A stretch of 64,000 bases of DNA, taken from positions 2,728,001-2,792,000 of the forward strand of contig OX359194.1 in assembly GCA_947172415.1 (NCBI GenBank), given 5' to 3'. The stretch is from Chondrosia reniformis (lineage: Eukaryota > Porifera > Demospongiae > Chondrillida > Chondrillidae). Shown in pieces: positions 1 to 13,158 of this stretch (position 1 is the first letter of the stretch; each line of letters begins with the position of its first letter). The notes under the pieces are model-generated. The model was given only the letters and a program-made list of their open reading frames with translations, searched no databases and had not been told where the DNA came from. The position numbers and the translations under genes are program-made.

Positions 1-2
1 AT

Positions 3-3000
3 AGTGAGACGGAGAGGGTAAGCCCAGATGGAGGAGTTGGCAGTCCCAAGGCACTGAAAGATGCTGACCACTCCCCCTCTGAGGAAAAACCTGCCATTAG
101 TGAAGCATCTATTAAGGTCCAACCTCCAACACCAACTTCACCAAAGGAGGTGTGTATGTACACATTTAAGTAGATTTTAATGTGATCAGATTCAGATGGC
201 TATTCATTGTATTTCTTACACAAGTGCCGGCCTACAGTTCATTGGCTGTGTGTATGTATGAATATTATCAGCATTCTTATATGTGTACAGTATACGATTT
301 TAGCATACTATATATTTTGGTTCCCTAAGCTAAATAGTCTTAAATCAATTACATTGGCTGCTACTTACACACATATATATATTACACACATACGTATATT
401 ACACACATATATATATTACACACATATACCCTGTTGCCGGGGCAACCGCCGGGATATAACAGTATTTAAGAAGCTATATACTGCCCTCGGATTCTTAAAG
501 TCCCGCCAAAATAACGATAAGAAGCTTCGGAGTATATATCACTTATACCACGGCGCTTCGGTGTATATGGGTTTATATACGTACTTGCCCTCGGGCGCTA
601 TGCGCCCTCGTGACTCGTACGTATAAAACCCATATACACCTCAGCGCCGTGGTATAACTAATACATATATATATATTACATCTAACATTCTGAATGTGTG
701 GTACATTAAGTTGGCTTAGTAGACAGTGCATTAATAGAAGTTCATATATTTGTAATACTCTTGTCGGTGTTGATGTAGACCAATATATTTATAGTTGCAT
801 AGATACTTACTTACCATTTATTGTATGTACGTATAATATTCTGTTGTAGAAGCATGATTTCCTGAACGAGGTGTCCAATATGGCAACTAAGAAAGTTATG
901 CCAAGAACATCATCTCCAAAGCTTTTTATCGATCAAAAGCACAAGTTTAGTGAAGGACTTAAGCCTTCGCCCTTAACTCTGAGTTTATCAGATCCAGCTA
1001 AAGGAGGTAAGTCTCAAGATCTACATGCAGGAGAGTTACGCCCACAAAATTAAAATTTAATTTCCACTCTTACATTTGTAGCCACGTATACGTACATATA
1101 CGTACATACGTACATATGTACGTATGTACAGTACATGAAATGATAAGGAGTATTTCTTGCATTCAAGCAGCAGCAACACAAATTATCAATTTGACAATAA
1201 TTTGTGTTGTTGATGCTCAACTAACCCCTATTACGTATGTACATATACATTTTAAAATGTTGTTTATTAGTAACATTTTCACTGAAATACAATAATCACA
1301 TGAATATGTAATATATATTTCCATCGGTTTGGCAGTCAACCTACATGTTTGCATATACGTACGTACTTAATATGTGCAATACATATACTGTATGTTGGTA
1401 ATATAACTGGACCATAGCTAGTACGTATGTGTACGTATGTTTCTCAGTATTGTATATTGTATATTCAGTCTATTTAATATGAATTACCATTCTAATTTAC
1501 GCATGCACAAAACTGATTGATTATTTAATGCTTTAAATTCAGTTTCACTTCACTTTAGTTTCAGCTCCTAGCACCCCTCAACACAACCATGGTCATCTGT
1601 CATCAAAGAGCCTACGGATGGGGTCACATTTCAGGGAGGCAAGACACATATCTCCACCAGTGAAGTCAGAACCACTCTCTTTGAAACAAATGAGAAGATT
1701 GAGTCGATCTGTTGGAGAAGCATTGAATCAGATTGACATGTCTTTTGTTGATGTTTCAGACTTGAAAAGTTTGAATATTTCCACTATTAACAAGACTGTA
1801 AACACAGAAAATACAGATTCTTCCATTCCTCCACAATCATTGCAATGCCACAATTCCAGTAGCGAAGATGATGATGAATTTGATTTTGAACCACCTCCAA
1901 CAGAGACCAGGGAATTGTCTACATCACCGACAGAGTTTAGAAGAGAGAATCTCATGAATACCATTAATGCTGGCCATGAGAAGCCTTTGATGAGCAAGAC
2001 GGACCCTAGAAGTAAATCCTTCAATATACGAGGACCTATTCCTTCAGCTTTGAGTCAGAAATATAGCAAATTATCAGAAGCAGAAGGTGAAGGGAAAGGC
2101 AGTACACTGCCAAGAAGTTCCAAATTAAGGAGGTCCTTTAATGTTGGTCAAAAGCCAAGGTGGAAAGATGACATGGATGCAGAAAATGGGAAAGACGTAA
2201 AGGAAGAGGGTGGTCTACAAGAAGAGGTTAGTAGATTACATGATTTACATGTGACAAAGTAAATGTTCATATTCATTTGCAAAAGCCATTAAATGGTTGC
2301 TTTTATCCCTCCCAACCTCAAATATTGTACCTCTTTCTTTTCTGCACTTGCACTCATTTTTTACATATCACATGTCTAACATGTTGTGATCATGTGATAG
2401 TAGTAGGTTACATTATGTTTCTACCATACCTTAGATTGTCCACTGGAGAAAAATGGCAGAGACACTTGAATACCAATTGTCAACTACAATACAGGACTTG
2501 GACAAAAGGGTAAACAAGAACTGACACTCTGTCCTTTCTACTGTGTCCTTTCTACTGTGTACTGTATAGTCAACCTAATGCATAGATAGTATGAATAATC
2601 TAAAGCCCCATTTTCCTATACATATGTCTGCCATGTGTATGTTGCTAAGGAAATGTGCTAATTAATAGAATAGACTATAACACAGGCTATAGCTACTGAG
2701 ACCTTACTTAGGAATGCCTTACTAGAGCTTGGGATGAAGATACAGTTCTTTCATATCAATCAGAACAATCGTTCTTTCGTCTACTGTCATCTTCTTCTCC
2801 ACTGGGTCAGACAGCTGTTTCTGGGAATCCACCCTTCATCAGTGATCCTGGGAGTCTTTGTCTTTTTCTTTATCTTGATCTTCTGTGAATACAAATGTGT
2901 ATATCAGTTCCATATATTATATATCTGATTCATTGAGTTGTCTCATTTATAGGGGAAGATTCTTCACATATATGAGAGTAATGTTGCAAACTTGACAGCA

Positions 3001-6000
3001 AGAGTTCACACTCTGGAGAATGCCTTAGAAGAGAAGGTGATTATGCATGACCAACAGTTCTTCAATAACATTAAAGCTACAAAGGAACAAAAATGGATTC
3101 TACTCTCAATGAATACAATTATCTCTTTAGATAATTGTATTCATTGAGAGTAGAATCCATTTTTGAATACAATTATCTCTTTAGATAATTGTATTCATTG
3201 AGAGTAGAATCCATTTTTTGTTCCTTTGTCATAACATTGTCAGTTATGATGTACACTAGGTGTGTACAAGTATAACATCTAGACCTGTCTCTGCACGTTG
3301 ACATAGGATCATCAAGGCAGCTCAGTTGGTAAAGAAGATCCTAAAGACTTACCTTCTCCTGTTGATAATGAACCAGATTTCAAAGGGAAAGGGAAAAAGA
3401 AGAAAAAAGTGTGGAAAGTGAGTTAAATGAAAATCACCAAAATGTGTATATGTTTAAAGTAATGCAGTTAGTTATTTCAATACTGTAAAGCATTATACTG
3501 TATATGTAGCATGCTAAATCAATATTAAATCTCATTGGTACATGTATCTGTAGAAAGTCAATAAGTACCATGCAAATGATGTGCATAACATCAGTTCATT
3601 ATGTATGTACGTATGTATGTGGGTGTCAATTGTATACGTATAATATATGTGCAGTCCAATTCCAGGCATTGGGGACAAAAAGGTGTCTATAACTATGAAA
3701 CTGCCTGTTATTTCAAAACAGTACTGAATACATATGTACATACGTACATGTATATATATACTGTAAATATGCTGTATATACGTACACAATAAGTAATAGT
3801 CAATATACGTATAGAATGCGATAACTTGTATTTTTGTAGGGGCTTTCCCTAAAATTTGGGAAGAAGACATCAGTAAATGAAACCGAGTCCAGTCCAGGGG
3901 CAAGGAAGGCTAACCAGTTGTAAGCTAACAGTGGTACATACATCATATTATGTACCATAAACAAACATTTCAGTTAGTATATAATGTATGTAATCCTTGG
4001 TACGTAGATTGTCTGCCAATAGTCCTCAGTCTGGCCCGGAAGGAGGTTTAAAGAAGACCTGGTCTTCCAAGGAAAACCTCCTGGCTGAAATTAGTGAGCT
4101 GAAGGTAAAGCTATTTATACAGAATTGAAAATGATATAGTTATTATTTATTGTGTGGTTAAAGTATCAATCTTTTTATTTTTTACTCATTTACTTTGTGT
4201 GAAATATTGTTTCTTCTCCCTTTCAGTTCCGTGATAAAGTATATATCATTTTTAATACAACATACAATATACCTATAACTATATATATTCTGCTGAAGAA
4301 GAATATTCACTTTGTTATTTATGTCAATTATATTTTATGCTCTTTAGGAACAACTTACACATCTAAAGCAACAGAATACTGAACTTAGGAGAAGGAGCCA
4401 GTCACCTCGAGAGCCAACTGTAGCTCCAAATGCAGCTAATCCATCCTCCAGACCAGATAGCGGGGAGGTTGTTCATCCTTTACTTGTGTTCCAAGACTTG
4501 GATGAAGGAATACCGGTCGCCGTTGTATTGCATGATGAGTTCAGTAAGGCTGGCTTGGATCAGAAATGTAACACTTACTTAGGGAAGGTAAACATTAGCA
4601 CTCAGACATCATGGGGAGACTTGGACTGTAAAATTACAGCAATCTTCAAAGTGAGTTAAAAAGTGTTATCTTCCTGAAGTAAACCACAACTGTTTCAGCA
4701 GTAACTATTTATCAGCCTTTAGGCATATTGTCATTAGGAGACTAGTGCTGCTACACATGATACACATACACAATTTTATGTGTCCTAATTTCTTTATGTA
4801 GCATCATGTGTGGAGCATAGATCCAGAAAGTGGAATGGGACTCAGTGATGACAGCATCTGTACCTTTAGTTACATGGGTATTTGGAGGGATATTGGTAAG
4901 AAAATGTCTGCCATATATAGAAGTTAATATTTTGTATCTTATATGCATAGTGAAAGGTCTAGAATTACTGTGACATTTTTGGTCACATTTACTTAATGTA
5001 ACCTTTTATTTATAGCGACTGCAGCTACTTTAAATTTTCCAAGTCTTTATATAATTTTACTTTAGTAATTACCAAGAGCTTCATTAGTTAATTAGTCCTG
5101 ATTAAACATTTGTGAATGTACGTATGAATATACAATATTTATATTTCATCAGTAGCACCTACACTTATGGGAATAATGTACATGCATGTTTCTATGTGTC
5201 TAATATGTATTAACAACTCCTTACATACGTATATAATAATAATAATACAATACAATATACATATATACGTACGTACATACTTTATAATATGTATATACGG
5301 TACGTAGCTCACTACTTTCACTCCAAACTTCTTCTTTTCAATTTATCTATATACTAGGTGATATAAAGCCACCACCTGACACTCCTTATAGTCTAGCATC
5401 AAGGGTTAACCCCCATGTTGTAATCTACTTAAAAGGTGTCCGTCAAAAGTCAGCTGACCTTCTTACCTACCAGCTGTTGCTAAACACCAGCTCCATAGAA
5501 GTAAGTACTCTCATGCAGTTCAAGTATCTGGTCATACAATTTTACATATTTGCACTCTTGAAGCGTAAAACTTCATTCATAGGCCTCTTTGTTAAGCTCC
5601 TAAGAGAGGTCCTGTGACCTACGTATGCAGGCCACACAACCATCCAATGAACATAATACCCCATCTTATATAGTAAAACTTCAGTGAACAATTCTACATG
5701 TGTTTAAGCAGCTAGTCTTCTCAGAAATGATAGCCAATCCTTTCTTCCTCCATCCTCCCATAGTCTTATCTCAGTTTACTATTGAAACACAAATGGATGG
5801 TCTTCATGGGCACCAAAGGTTCCTTTAAAACTAAAATGGCATCTCATTTGGCAAGATATCTCTCCAACAAGCTGTTTGGTGTGCCAGATAAGGTCATCAC
5901 TTTTAGCATGGATTCCGATGGCACTCAAGTAAGTCAAAGTAATTAAAACATATTTTTTGCATGTGTCACGTCTATGACATATGTACATACGTAGATCAAA

Positions 6001-9000
6001 CTTGCTCTAACCTTGAAACAGATAACGTGCAAATAAGGTTTACACTGCAGCTTTGACTTGTCCAAGCAGTATAAACATTAGCTCCTCAGTATGTGTACAT
6101 ATATGGGAATTATTATCTGTATTATATTTAAAAGTTCATTTGACCTCAAGGTTTCTGAAGATACAAAGATGAAAAGTGTGCAATTACTACATAGAGACAA
6201 ATAGAGATAAATAATTTTCTACTTTACATGCTTGAAAATTTCCAGATTATAGCATTTGCTCGTATTACTTTGTATTAAGCCTACTACAAAAAGGATATTC
6301 ATGACTTAAAGTCTATCCATTATCTTTAGATATCAAGTGTACTTGAGTGGATGGATTCTAATAGAGACAAGTAAGATGTCATGCATATGTCAATTGTTTT
6401 ATAAGCCTTATTAGTTAGCTTCTATACGTATATGGGTTGCATATATACATACGTACGTGGACCTACTAGTCTCACATTGCCCAGACCACTATTTCGCCCC
6501 CATATTTTCTTGATGACGTCTCATGGTTGGCGAAATAGGGTCTGGTGAATAGCCTATACCGTTTTTGTTATGAGCCACCGGAACTTGGTGGATCATTTAT
6601 ATTCAGTTACCATGGTAATAATACCTTATAACGTGTTGTAACCAAGTAAGGCTTCGCGAATTGGAGCTTACTGGCTGTAGACAGCAGCGCGATGGAGCTT
6701 GGTTGTTTCGAAATTGTTGTCAAAAAATTGTGACACCGTACATGAGTTTGCTAATCGAGCAACCTGCAAAGCGCCGACTTTCCAATCTTTGCGAAGTGAT
6801 TTCATTTCTAGCCGTTTTGTTAACGGAAGTTACTAATTAGTTACACCCCCCAGTACAAAAACGGTATAGGCTATTCATCAGACCCTATTTCGCCAATCGT
6901 GCAATGTCATCAAGAAAATATGGAGGTGAAATAGCGGTCTGGGCTACGTGAGACTACATTCCTCCAGTAAAGTGAGTTTTAGCAGTTTTCTGAATTGTTA
7001 AATTTTTATAAAGTTAAAGAAATGTGCAGCAGACAAATGAAAATAACCATCATTAATTCTAAATGATTAATACATTATGGTATGTATTTTTAATCCATTA
7101 AAAGTACATTTTTCCTTTGATAATTATCCAATTTCGCTCAAATAGCATGTGTTCCATATGGCCCATAGACAGAGTAATGTTAAACAAAACACTTTGCAAA
7201 GGTGAAATTTTTAGTTGGTATAGCTCAGATATATGCTTTAGATATATGTATGTAACTGATCTCTAGCTCAGATATATGCGCCCTCTAAGGTAACAGAACT
7301 AGTTATATACATATATGTATGAAACCTTTTTGAGATTCTTGCACTTTTAATCTGCTGTAGCCCTCAAACTTACATTGTCTTTATTGATGGTCTATTCGAG
7401 TGCCATGGAACAGAGCAGATTTTAAATGCTGCAAGTCTCATGGAAACCAAACCTTACCTTTTGATCACCATTGCGGAGGCACAGACTAAAGGATCTTCAC
7501 TTCATAGCATGTTATTCAAGTTTCCAGGTGTGTATTGCTTTACCTACGTATATATACGTATGTAAAGTGAATTATACGTATGGCACAAAAATGAATCATG
7601 TACGTATGATGAGCAAAGGGAATTAATTGCACTGAGCTGTACAAAGGCTATGATGATAAGCAAATAATCATTGTAACCATATTACGCCAAACCAGCCAAG
7701 TCACCACAGTCTGATTCATATACGTACGTATGCATAGACATTTTACACTCTCTTGAAGACTAACAATTATTCTAATCATTTTAGTAACTTTGATATTACA
7801 TTATACGTACCTACGTAGGTAATGCTGTTAAATTGAAAACTCTTTATATTAAATTTCTAATAGGTTGTGATTAAATTTAACTCATATCGTCTTTTCTAAA
7901 TGTAGTTCGTCTTGTTAATTGTACTCCTCATAATGAGCCAGTTAATGTTATGCTATTACGGCAACTAAGGAAACAACTTCTTGAACTGAAAGCTGTTAGA
8001 CCGTAAGTTGAATTGAACTGAACGGCCATTACGTGTTTCTAATTATCTATTACATATATCAAACATTTTACAAAGGTCACTGTACTAGTATATAGGTATG
8101 GTATACTTGTTCAACTATTAATCAAGTAGATATGATGTAATACTGCTAACTGCAGTATTCTATGTAGGTATAGCTAGTACAGCCATTCCCATATACTGTA
8201 TATACATACATTCCATTTTTATCTTGCACACAAACTGAAAACTTGTACATAATTTGATTTGACTGAATTCACTGTTGGTGTCAGCCCACAATAGTTTTAA
8301 CTCAAATTGTCTACTTGGGTTTTTAACCATATCCTTCCTATATTAGTCTAGATACATAGGGATTTCACAGCACAACAATATTTTTATATATTACAAACGT
8401 ATCTATCTATACGTACATGCTCTAAGGTACAAACTACCAAGTTCTATAGATAATCATTTGAATCTGTTAAACAAGTTATAATTTAATGTTATTCAGAATT
8501 ATCAAAAGAATCTTACTGTAACAGCATCAGAATGTTTTTACTGTATATACATTTTTAGAGGAGAAGTGGATCTCTTTCAAGAACAGCTTATTCATTGGCT
8601 ACCCAAATTGTTGGATTTCATCAACAATGTTATAACAAAGTATCACTCTGGCAGCGTTACACTAGGTAAGTGTAAATAAAAAGCAAAAATATTACAACAA
8701 ATAAGCTGTACCTTCGAAATATTGCAATTTATATAGTTTATATGCATAATCCTATGTAGGAAACAATTGTTTTAATATTTAAATATTCTTATAGAAAACT
8801 TGGAAATCCTTTTTAGGTTATAAAGAATGAAAATGAAATGCAAATTCTGAATCACTACGTACATGTCCTATTAAATGTTGTTGTACATAACTGCTAGACA
8901 CTGAAACAGAAGGTTTTTTGTACTTATATACTTTATATTAATGTCAGTCATATCTATAGGAAAGTGGATTTAAGTTATTCCATGTATACTGTATACTATA

Positions 9001-10982
9001 TATATATATATATTTCTATTAGTTGCTTTGTATCATGTTTTGTGCAGGCCCAACTGTGTTTTTGCCCTGTCCTCTCCATTTGGCTCCTTATGACTTAGAG
9101 AACTGGTTCATCAGTCAGTGGAACCATTTTATTGCCCCTTACATCAGAGGATCTGTAATGGCTGGAGTAGAGGTACTACAGTACTTACGTATAGTACCTA
9201 AATTAAAACCTTGTTACCCAGGGATTAGGGAAGATTTTGTATACACACACATGCGCATACATTATAGCTTAATAAAAATTATACTTAAATATCTCTAGTT
9301 TTCACGCTACTGAAAAACAAGAAAAACAAGAAAAACAAGCCAGCAAATAAATAAATAAACAGTTGTTATTGGAATTGTTTAATTTCTAATGTGGGCACCA
9401 TCTTAAATCCCCAGACTTCTCCACTTCATTATTTACCAATATTGAGAACATAATGGTTGCAGGTGTTTCTCTCTATTTTATGCTAATTCCGTATGCATTC
9501 CACTTTTTGAAGTAAGATAATGTTGAACTATTTGTTCTGTACAGACATATGGTACTCCATTGAGTATAGAATGGAGGGATCCCAAGGAATGGGTATCTGA
9601 TACTTGTCCTTGGGTTGATAATAAAAGCAAGGATAAGCTTCAGTCAATTACAGAAGAAGATGTTGGCTTAAATCATGGTTAGTAAAATTGATATACATAC
9701 TTTCTATTTCACTGTTTTGCTTGGCTACAAAAATAATCTGCCATAGATACATAGGTCCATTCAAAAGAGATTTATGTACTGTACATATGCATTTAATAAT
9801 ATAAGCAATACCTAAAACTCATAAACCGCTCACCTTAGAGGATAATATCGACTCCACCCCTCAAAGGTCATCTAAGGTGATTCTAAGTGTATAGACATAT
9901 AGAAAAAAAGACAATTTTAGAAAGGGGCCTAGCCCACTATATATTTGGTACTAATGAAACTCTTTAGGCATTTCTTAGTAGCAATTTTCTATCAACTGGT
10001 GCCCTAAAAGATGACAGTGTCTTCTTGCATTCTACATCTTCAATTCATCATCCTTTCCTATTAGAAGGATCCTAAATGCTGCATTGACAACAAGACATGT
10101 CAAGAATATCAAAAACCTTATGAAAAATCTAATATACCATTTTTCTGTATGCCTACTCTGTAAAAAAGCCTATAGGGAAGTAAATCGAGAGAGCATCCGA
10201 TGAAGATACAGGAGTGTTTTCTTTCTTCTTTTGTTTTCTTCTTCTGCTCCACTGGGAATTCCACCCTTCATTAGTGACCCAAAACCATGTTATCTATTCA
10301 TGCTTAGTACTATATCGTTTCATTATTAACCTTTTACTTTTTGATATTGTGCAATTATTGTGTGTGTGCACATCCTCTAACATTTAGCACACGAGTAGCA
10401 CAATATCCATAGTGTGATGTAAGTAGTTAATTTTTTACTTTTTATGACTCCTCTAGCTTTGAGAATATCTCCACAAGCCAGTATAGCCAACTCCTACTAT
10501 TCCCCCTCTATAATGGAAGTGAGTGAATAAAAAAGACCTGTACGTATACATAATATATCTTCAAGTAGCCACACCTCTATCCATATTCCATACCTATACG
10601 TATATGTACGTATACATACAATACACAGAGAAGAAAAAAGACCCATATGCCCACGTACGTACATAATATATCCTCAAGCAGCCACACCTCTTTCCATACT
10701 CCACACTTATATATATGCAAACAGCACATGGACAAAAGGTAACTGTAGTAAATTCAGTCTGGTTAATGGTTTTATTTCTATCATTCGACTTCTATGGTCC
10801 ATGTACGTACATTGTATAAATATCCATACTTAAATTATTTACATCTAATTCCTACTACAAGGTCAAGCATTACATATACCACAATGTGTATACGTATATA
10901 ATTAGGTTTAGTTTTCTTATGACAAAGATATCATAACCCTTTGTTGCAGTCAATGGTGGATATTCACAGTAACTTAAGCTGA
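3..10982 (+). CDS. Neuron navigator (NAV/unc-53/sickie) homologue, 3' part
   Basis: Exons join in phase: 3-149, 850-1006, 1565-2226, 2435-2509, 2953-3036, 3307-3417, 3840-3919, 4008-4104, 4348-4650, 4802-4895, 5358-5500, 5764-5928, 6330-6370, 7361-7527, 7906-8002, 8559-8665, 9048-9172, 9545-9677, 10457-10518, 10950-10982. They give 960 codons and then TGA. The protein starts upstream of the window. Seen: a Ser-rich disordered N-terminal region, heptad-like coiled coil (about 323-375), a basic KGKGKKKKK stretch, and a C-terminal AAA-type NTPase region. Tell-tale NAV motifs include WSIDPESGMGLSDDS, GPTVFLPCP, WNHFIAPYI, DPKEWVSDTCPWVD and EEDVGL. NAV proteins are cytoskeleton-linked factors for cell migration and neurite outgrowth. 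Odd: Walker A reads GTKGSFKT (about 667-674), with Phe for the usual Gly; Walker B is IVFIDG. The last two exons are the least certain, since reading through 10518 also stops soon (VSE). Confidence 0.85.
420..660. repeat. Dispersed repeat R2 with fold-back arms in a NAV intron
   Basis: It begins with a GTTGCCGGGGCAACCGCC segment. It ends with arms of about 30 bp (544-572 and 626-658) that pair around a GC-rich centre holding a small GGGCGC/GCGCCC hairpin. The same blocks recur at 44838-45150, so this is a dispersed non-autonomous element. It fills most of the 150-849 intron; the rest is AT-rich and simple. Confidence 0.6.
1165..1227. repeat. Short inverted repeat in a NAV intron
   Basis: AGCAGCAACACAAATTAT is followed after a short loop by its near-perfect reverse complement ending in TGATGCT. 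The 1007-1564 intron otherwise holds TACGTA-rich simple sequence and nothing that looks coding. Confidence 0.5.
2724..2892 (+). repeat. Dispersed repeat R3, copy a
   Basis: Blocks GATGAAGATACA, TTCTTCTCCACTGGG, CAGACAGCTGTTTCTGGGAA and CCACCCTTCATCAGTG occur in the same order here, at 10165-10275, at 35868-36018, and inverted at 37525-37650. This copy lies in the 2510-2952 intron of the navigator gene. No coding potential is apparent. Confidence 0.65.
3079..3229. repeat. Palindromic fold-back element with nested duplication
   Basis: Arms of about 46 bp are near perfect, running from ACAAAGGAACAAAAATGG on the left to its complement ending CCTTTGT on the right. The centre is an ATTATCTCTTTAGATAAT-type loop, and one loop plus half-arm has been duplicated inside. 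It lies in the 3037-3306 intron of the navigator gene. Confidence 0.75.
6469..6954. mobile_element. MITE-like element with about 100-bp terminal inverted repeats
   Basis: Left end GTCTCACATTGCCCAGACC and right end GGTCTGGGCTACGTGAGAC are inverted copies. Similarity extends through TATTTTCTTGATGAC, GGCGAAATAGGGTCTG and GCCTATACCGTTTTTGT on both arms. A TA dinucleotide flanks each side (6467-6468, 6955-6956), which would fit a Tc1/mariner-type duplication. The roughly 280-bp interior has no ORF, so it is non-autonomous. It sits in the 6371-7360 intron of the navigator gene. Confidence 0.75.
10165..10275 (+). repeat. Dispersed repeat R3, copy b (diverged)
   Basis: The diagnostic order is kept: GATGAAGATACAGGAG, a T/C-rich stretch, CTGCTCCACTGGGAATTCCACCCTTCATTAGTGACC. 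The CAGACAGCTG block is missing. It lies in the penultimate navigator intron, which is otherwise AT-rich. Confidence 0.6.
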
Positions 10983-11028
10983 AGCTGTTTCTGCTCAAGC
11001 AAGTCTGAAGCAAATGCAGGCAAATAAT

Positions 11029-11282
11029 ATGAAATGCATGAACTGTTACATTGTTGTTATTTTGAACCTTATTTTTCTATTTCAGAGAATCTGTAAACAG
11101 TGCATTAAATCATAATGTAAGATATTAATATTATGATTGTTAATATATGGGTAAGATGAAATGCATGAACTGTTACATTGTTGTTATTTTGAACCTTATT
11201 TTTCTATTTCAGAGAATCTGTAAACAGTGCATTAAATCATAATGTAAGATATTAATATTATGATTGTTAATATATGGGTAAG
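11029..11282 (+). repeat. Recent 127-bp tandem duplication
   Basis: Copies 11029-11155 and 11156-11282 appear identical, each starting ATGAAATGCATGAACTGTTA and ending ATATGGGTAAG. The duplication is just downstream of the navigator stop and probably affects its 3' untranslated region. Confidence 0.85.
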
Positions 11283-11491
11283 ATGTTATGAACTATATAA
11301 TCAGTCCTGGAACAATTATGAAGTCAATAGTTATACTTACTAAGGCTTATATGTATATACATAATTACTTCAATACGCTTATACACTTGCAATTTAACCC
11401 TTAATTTCCTGGTCGCAGACCACTTTAGTGGCTATAGGCTCCTGGTCACGTATATAGATAAATATTGATATATATCAGAGAGTACGGTAGC

Positions 11492-11672
11492 TATATACTC
11501 TCTAAGTATATAGGGTTGGTCGAAAAAATGGCCACCCTATATAATCACGCAATGTATTATCAATTAATTATAACATAACATTTCGTTTTTCGATTATATG
11601 ACTATTTGCAGTCATTTATGTATATATATATACGCTATTCTAAATGCCAAAACATGTTTTGATGTTCAACAT
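11492..11672 (+). repeat. Diverged partial copy of repeat R1
   Basis: TCAGAGAGTACGGTAG, CTCTCTAAGTA, CGAAAAAATGGCC, AATGTATTATCAATTA and GCCAAAACATGTTTTGATG occur in the same order as at the left ends of the long R1 copies at 30098 and 52790. Flanking sequence at 11283-11491 and 11673-11990 is simple AT-rich spacer. Confidence 0.65.
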
Positions 11673-11994
11673 TATAGGGAAGTAGTTAACCATATGCATG
11701 GCAAGCAATAGGCCCATGCAATTCCAAAATTCATTATATATGTATACATATACAAATACATAATATCTCCTTGAATGCTGGACTGTTGACCTATAACTTT
11801 GATCATCTTTATAATTATATAGCATTAGGTAATTGCCATGGGAAAATAGTTTTGAGCCAGCCTAAATATTGTTTTTATACTATATATATATATATAGAGG
11901 TTCATTGCTGCGTAGTTATGTTGATGAGTAAATGGTAATTCTTGGAGCATATTGCAGCAGGGAAACTTTCAAGTTCAATCAATTTAAAAATTAT

Positions 11995-12042
11995 ATAATA
12001 ACAAGACATTTCAATCCGTAGACCTTCATCAGTTGTATACAA
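11995..12042 (-). ncRNA. Hammerhead ribozyme-like motif, copy 1
   Basis: The minus strand reads CTGATGA, then GGTC-TACG-GATT (stem II with two G-U pairs), then GAAATGTC. The bases before CTGATGA (ATACAA) pair over at least four positions with TTGT after the GTC cleavage triplet, forming stem I. Core bases CUGAUGA and GAAA are intact. It lies downstream of the Penelope-like relic on the same strand. Confidence 0.55.
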
Positions 12043-12209
12043 AACACACAGGTAAAGTGTAACTGTCTATAATTATATATATATACAAGAATTATAGGTG
12101 TGAATTACGTAAAGTGACGTAATAAAGGATAATTAATTAGTGACATAATAAGGCTTTAAATCAACATGTACGGTAACATAATATAATAACCAAAAGGGGG
12201 AGGGATGAT

Positions 12210-12425
12210 AATAAAAATATAATAAATACAAAGAGGAAGATCTAGAGTCAAGGTGGATCAGGAGGGGAAACAGAGAGGATCAATGGTGAGACCACAGTCC
12301 AGGTTTAGTGTGTGGCGTCTGCTGGATGTGTAGGGCTTCTATTATCCTCCTGTTTGTAAGGTTGGATTCGACTTCAATTTCTTTACTACAGCCAATTGCA
12401 ACTCGCACTCATCTTGTTTTTAATA
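12210..12425 (-). pseudogene. Relic of Penelope-like retroelement C-terminus (GIY-YIG region)
   Basis: On the minus strand one frame reads EIEVESNLTNRRIIEALHI followed by KPGL. This resembles the ESN..RKIIEALHI..NRD pattern at the end of the GIY-YIG endonuclease of Penelope-like elements. Upstream and downstream frames are broken by stops, so it is a decayed 3' end. A hammerhead-type motif lies about 200 bp downstream on the same strand (11995-12042), as expected for this class. No reverse-transcriptase domain was found. Assignment rests on motif memory only. Confidence 0.55.
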
Positions 12426-12429
12426 ACAC

Positions 12430-13150
12430 TTCACTGGGTGCATTACAATTATTTGCAATACCGGTACCGTTCCCAGTCATGAACCACAAAGATAAAATAA
12501 ACCTTTATAATTAATATATTCTCATTTTTATACTTCCATTGTTGTAAGTAAAACCTCAATAAATCTCAAAAAATTAAACTTCATTAATCAATATCATATT
12601 ATTTATATATACAATTAGGTGGGAGGTCTAGGGTCTATTAACCAAACAGGCTACTTATATAATTAATTTATAAGGAGCCCACCATATTAGCATTTGAGAA
12701 TAAATAAATATAGAACTCATGACCATGCATGATCATTGTGTGCAATAATAGGAAATTTCAATTAAATTAGTACTGTCATACAAATAATGGATCTATTATA
12801 GCTTGTTAATGAAGTCTTTTATATTATGGATTTTGTACTGGGAAGTTTATTCCATATGCATAGGGTTGCCTTCATAATAGTACTAAAATGGTCCAACCAT
12901 GCATGCCAATTAGCTGTTTAACTTAGCACCCGCATTTAGATTGGTATAAACAAATCACTAACTGTACATGTATGTATATCTATCTCATGTACTTGCAGCA
13001 CAAATCAGTCATCTAGTTTTAACATGTAGTTTTATAAATGCATACAATTCACTTCCCCCTCATCATCCAGTTACAGATGGTTTTTAGTGAGGCTTATGAA
13101 CCCTTGTGGTTGGGCTGTCTTTTATTACTATATATAGAAGATCTTTTTTT
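12430..13150. other. Spacer without recognisable genes
   Basis: AT-rich sequence with scattered stops in all frames and simple repeats. No RNA gene, repeat family member or conserved ORF was seen. A run of T immediately precedes the exon-like segment at 13159. Confidence 0.5.
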
Positions 13151-13158
13151 TTTTTTAG

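Noticed and set aside
207..626. 139-codon plus frame in the first intron
   Set aside because: It runs through simple AT repeats and repeat R2. Navigator exon phases on either side exclude it.
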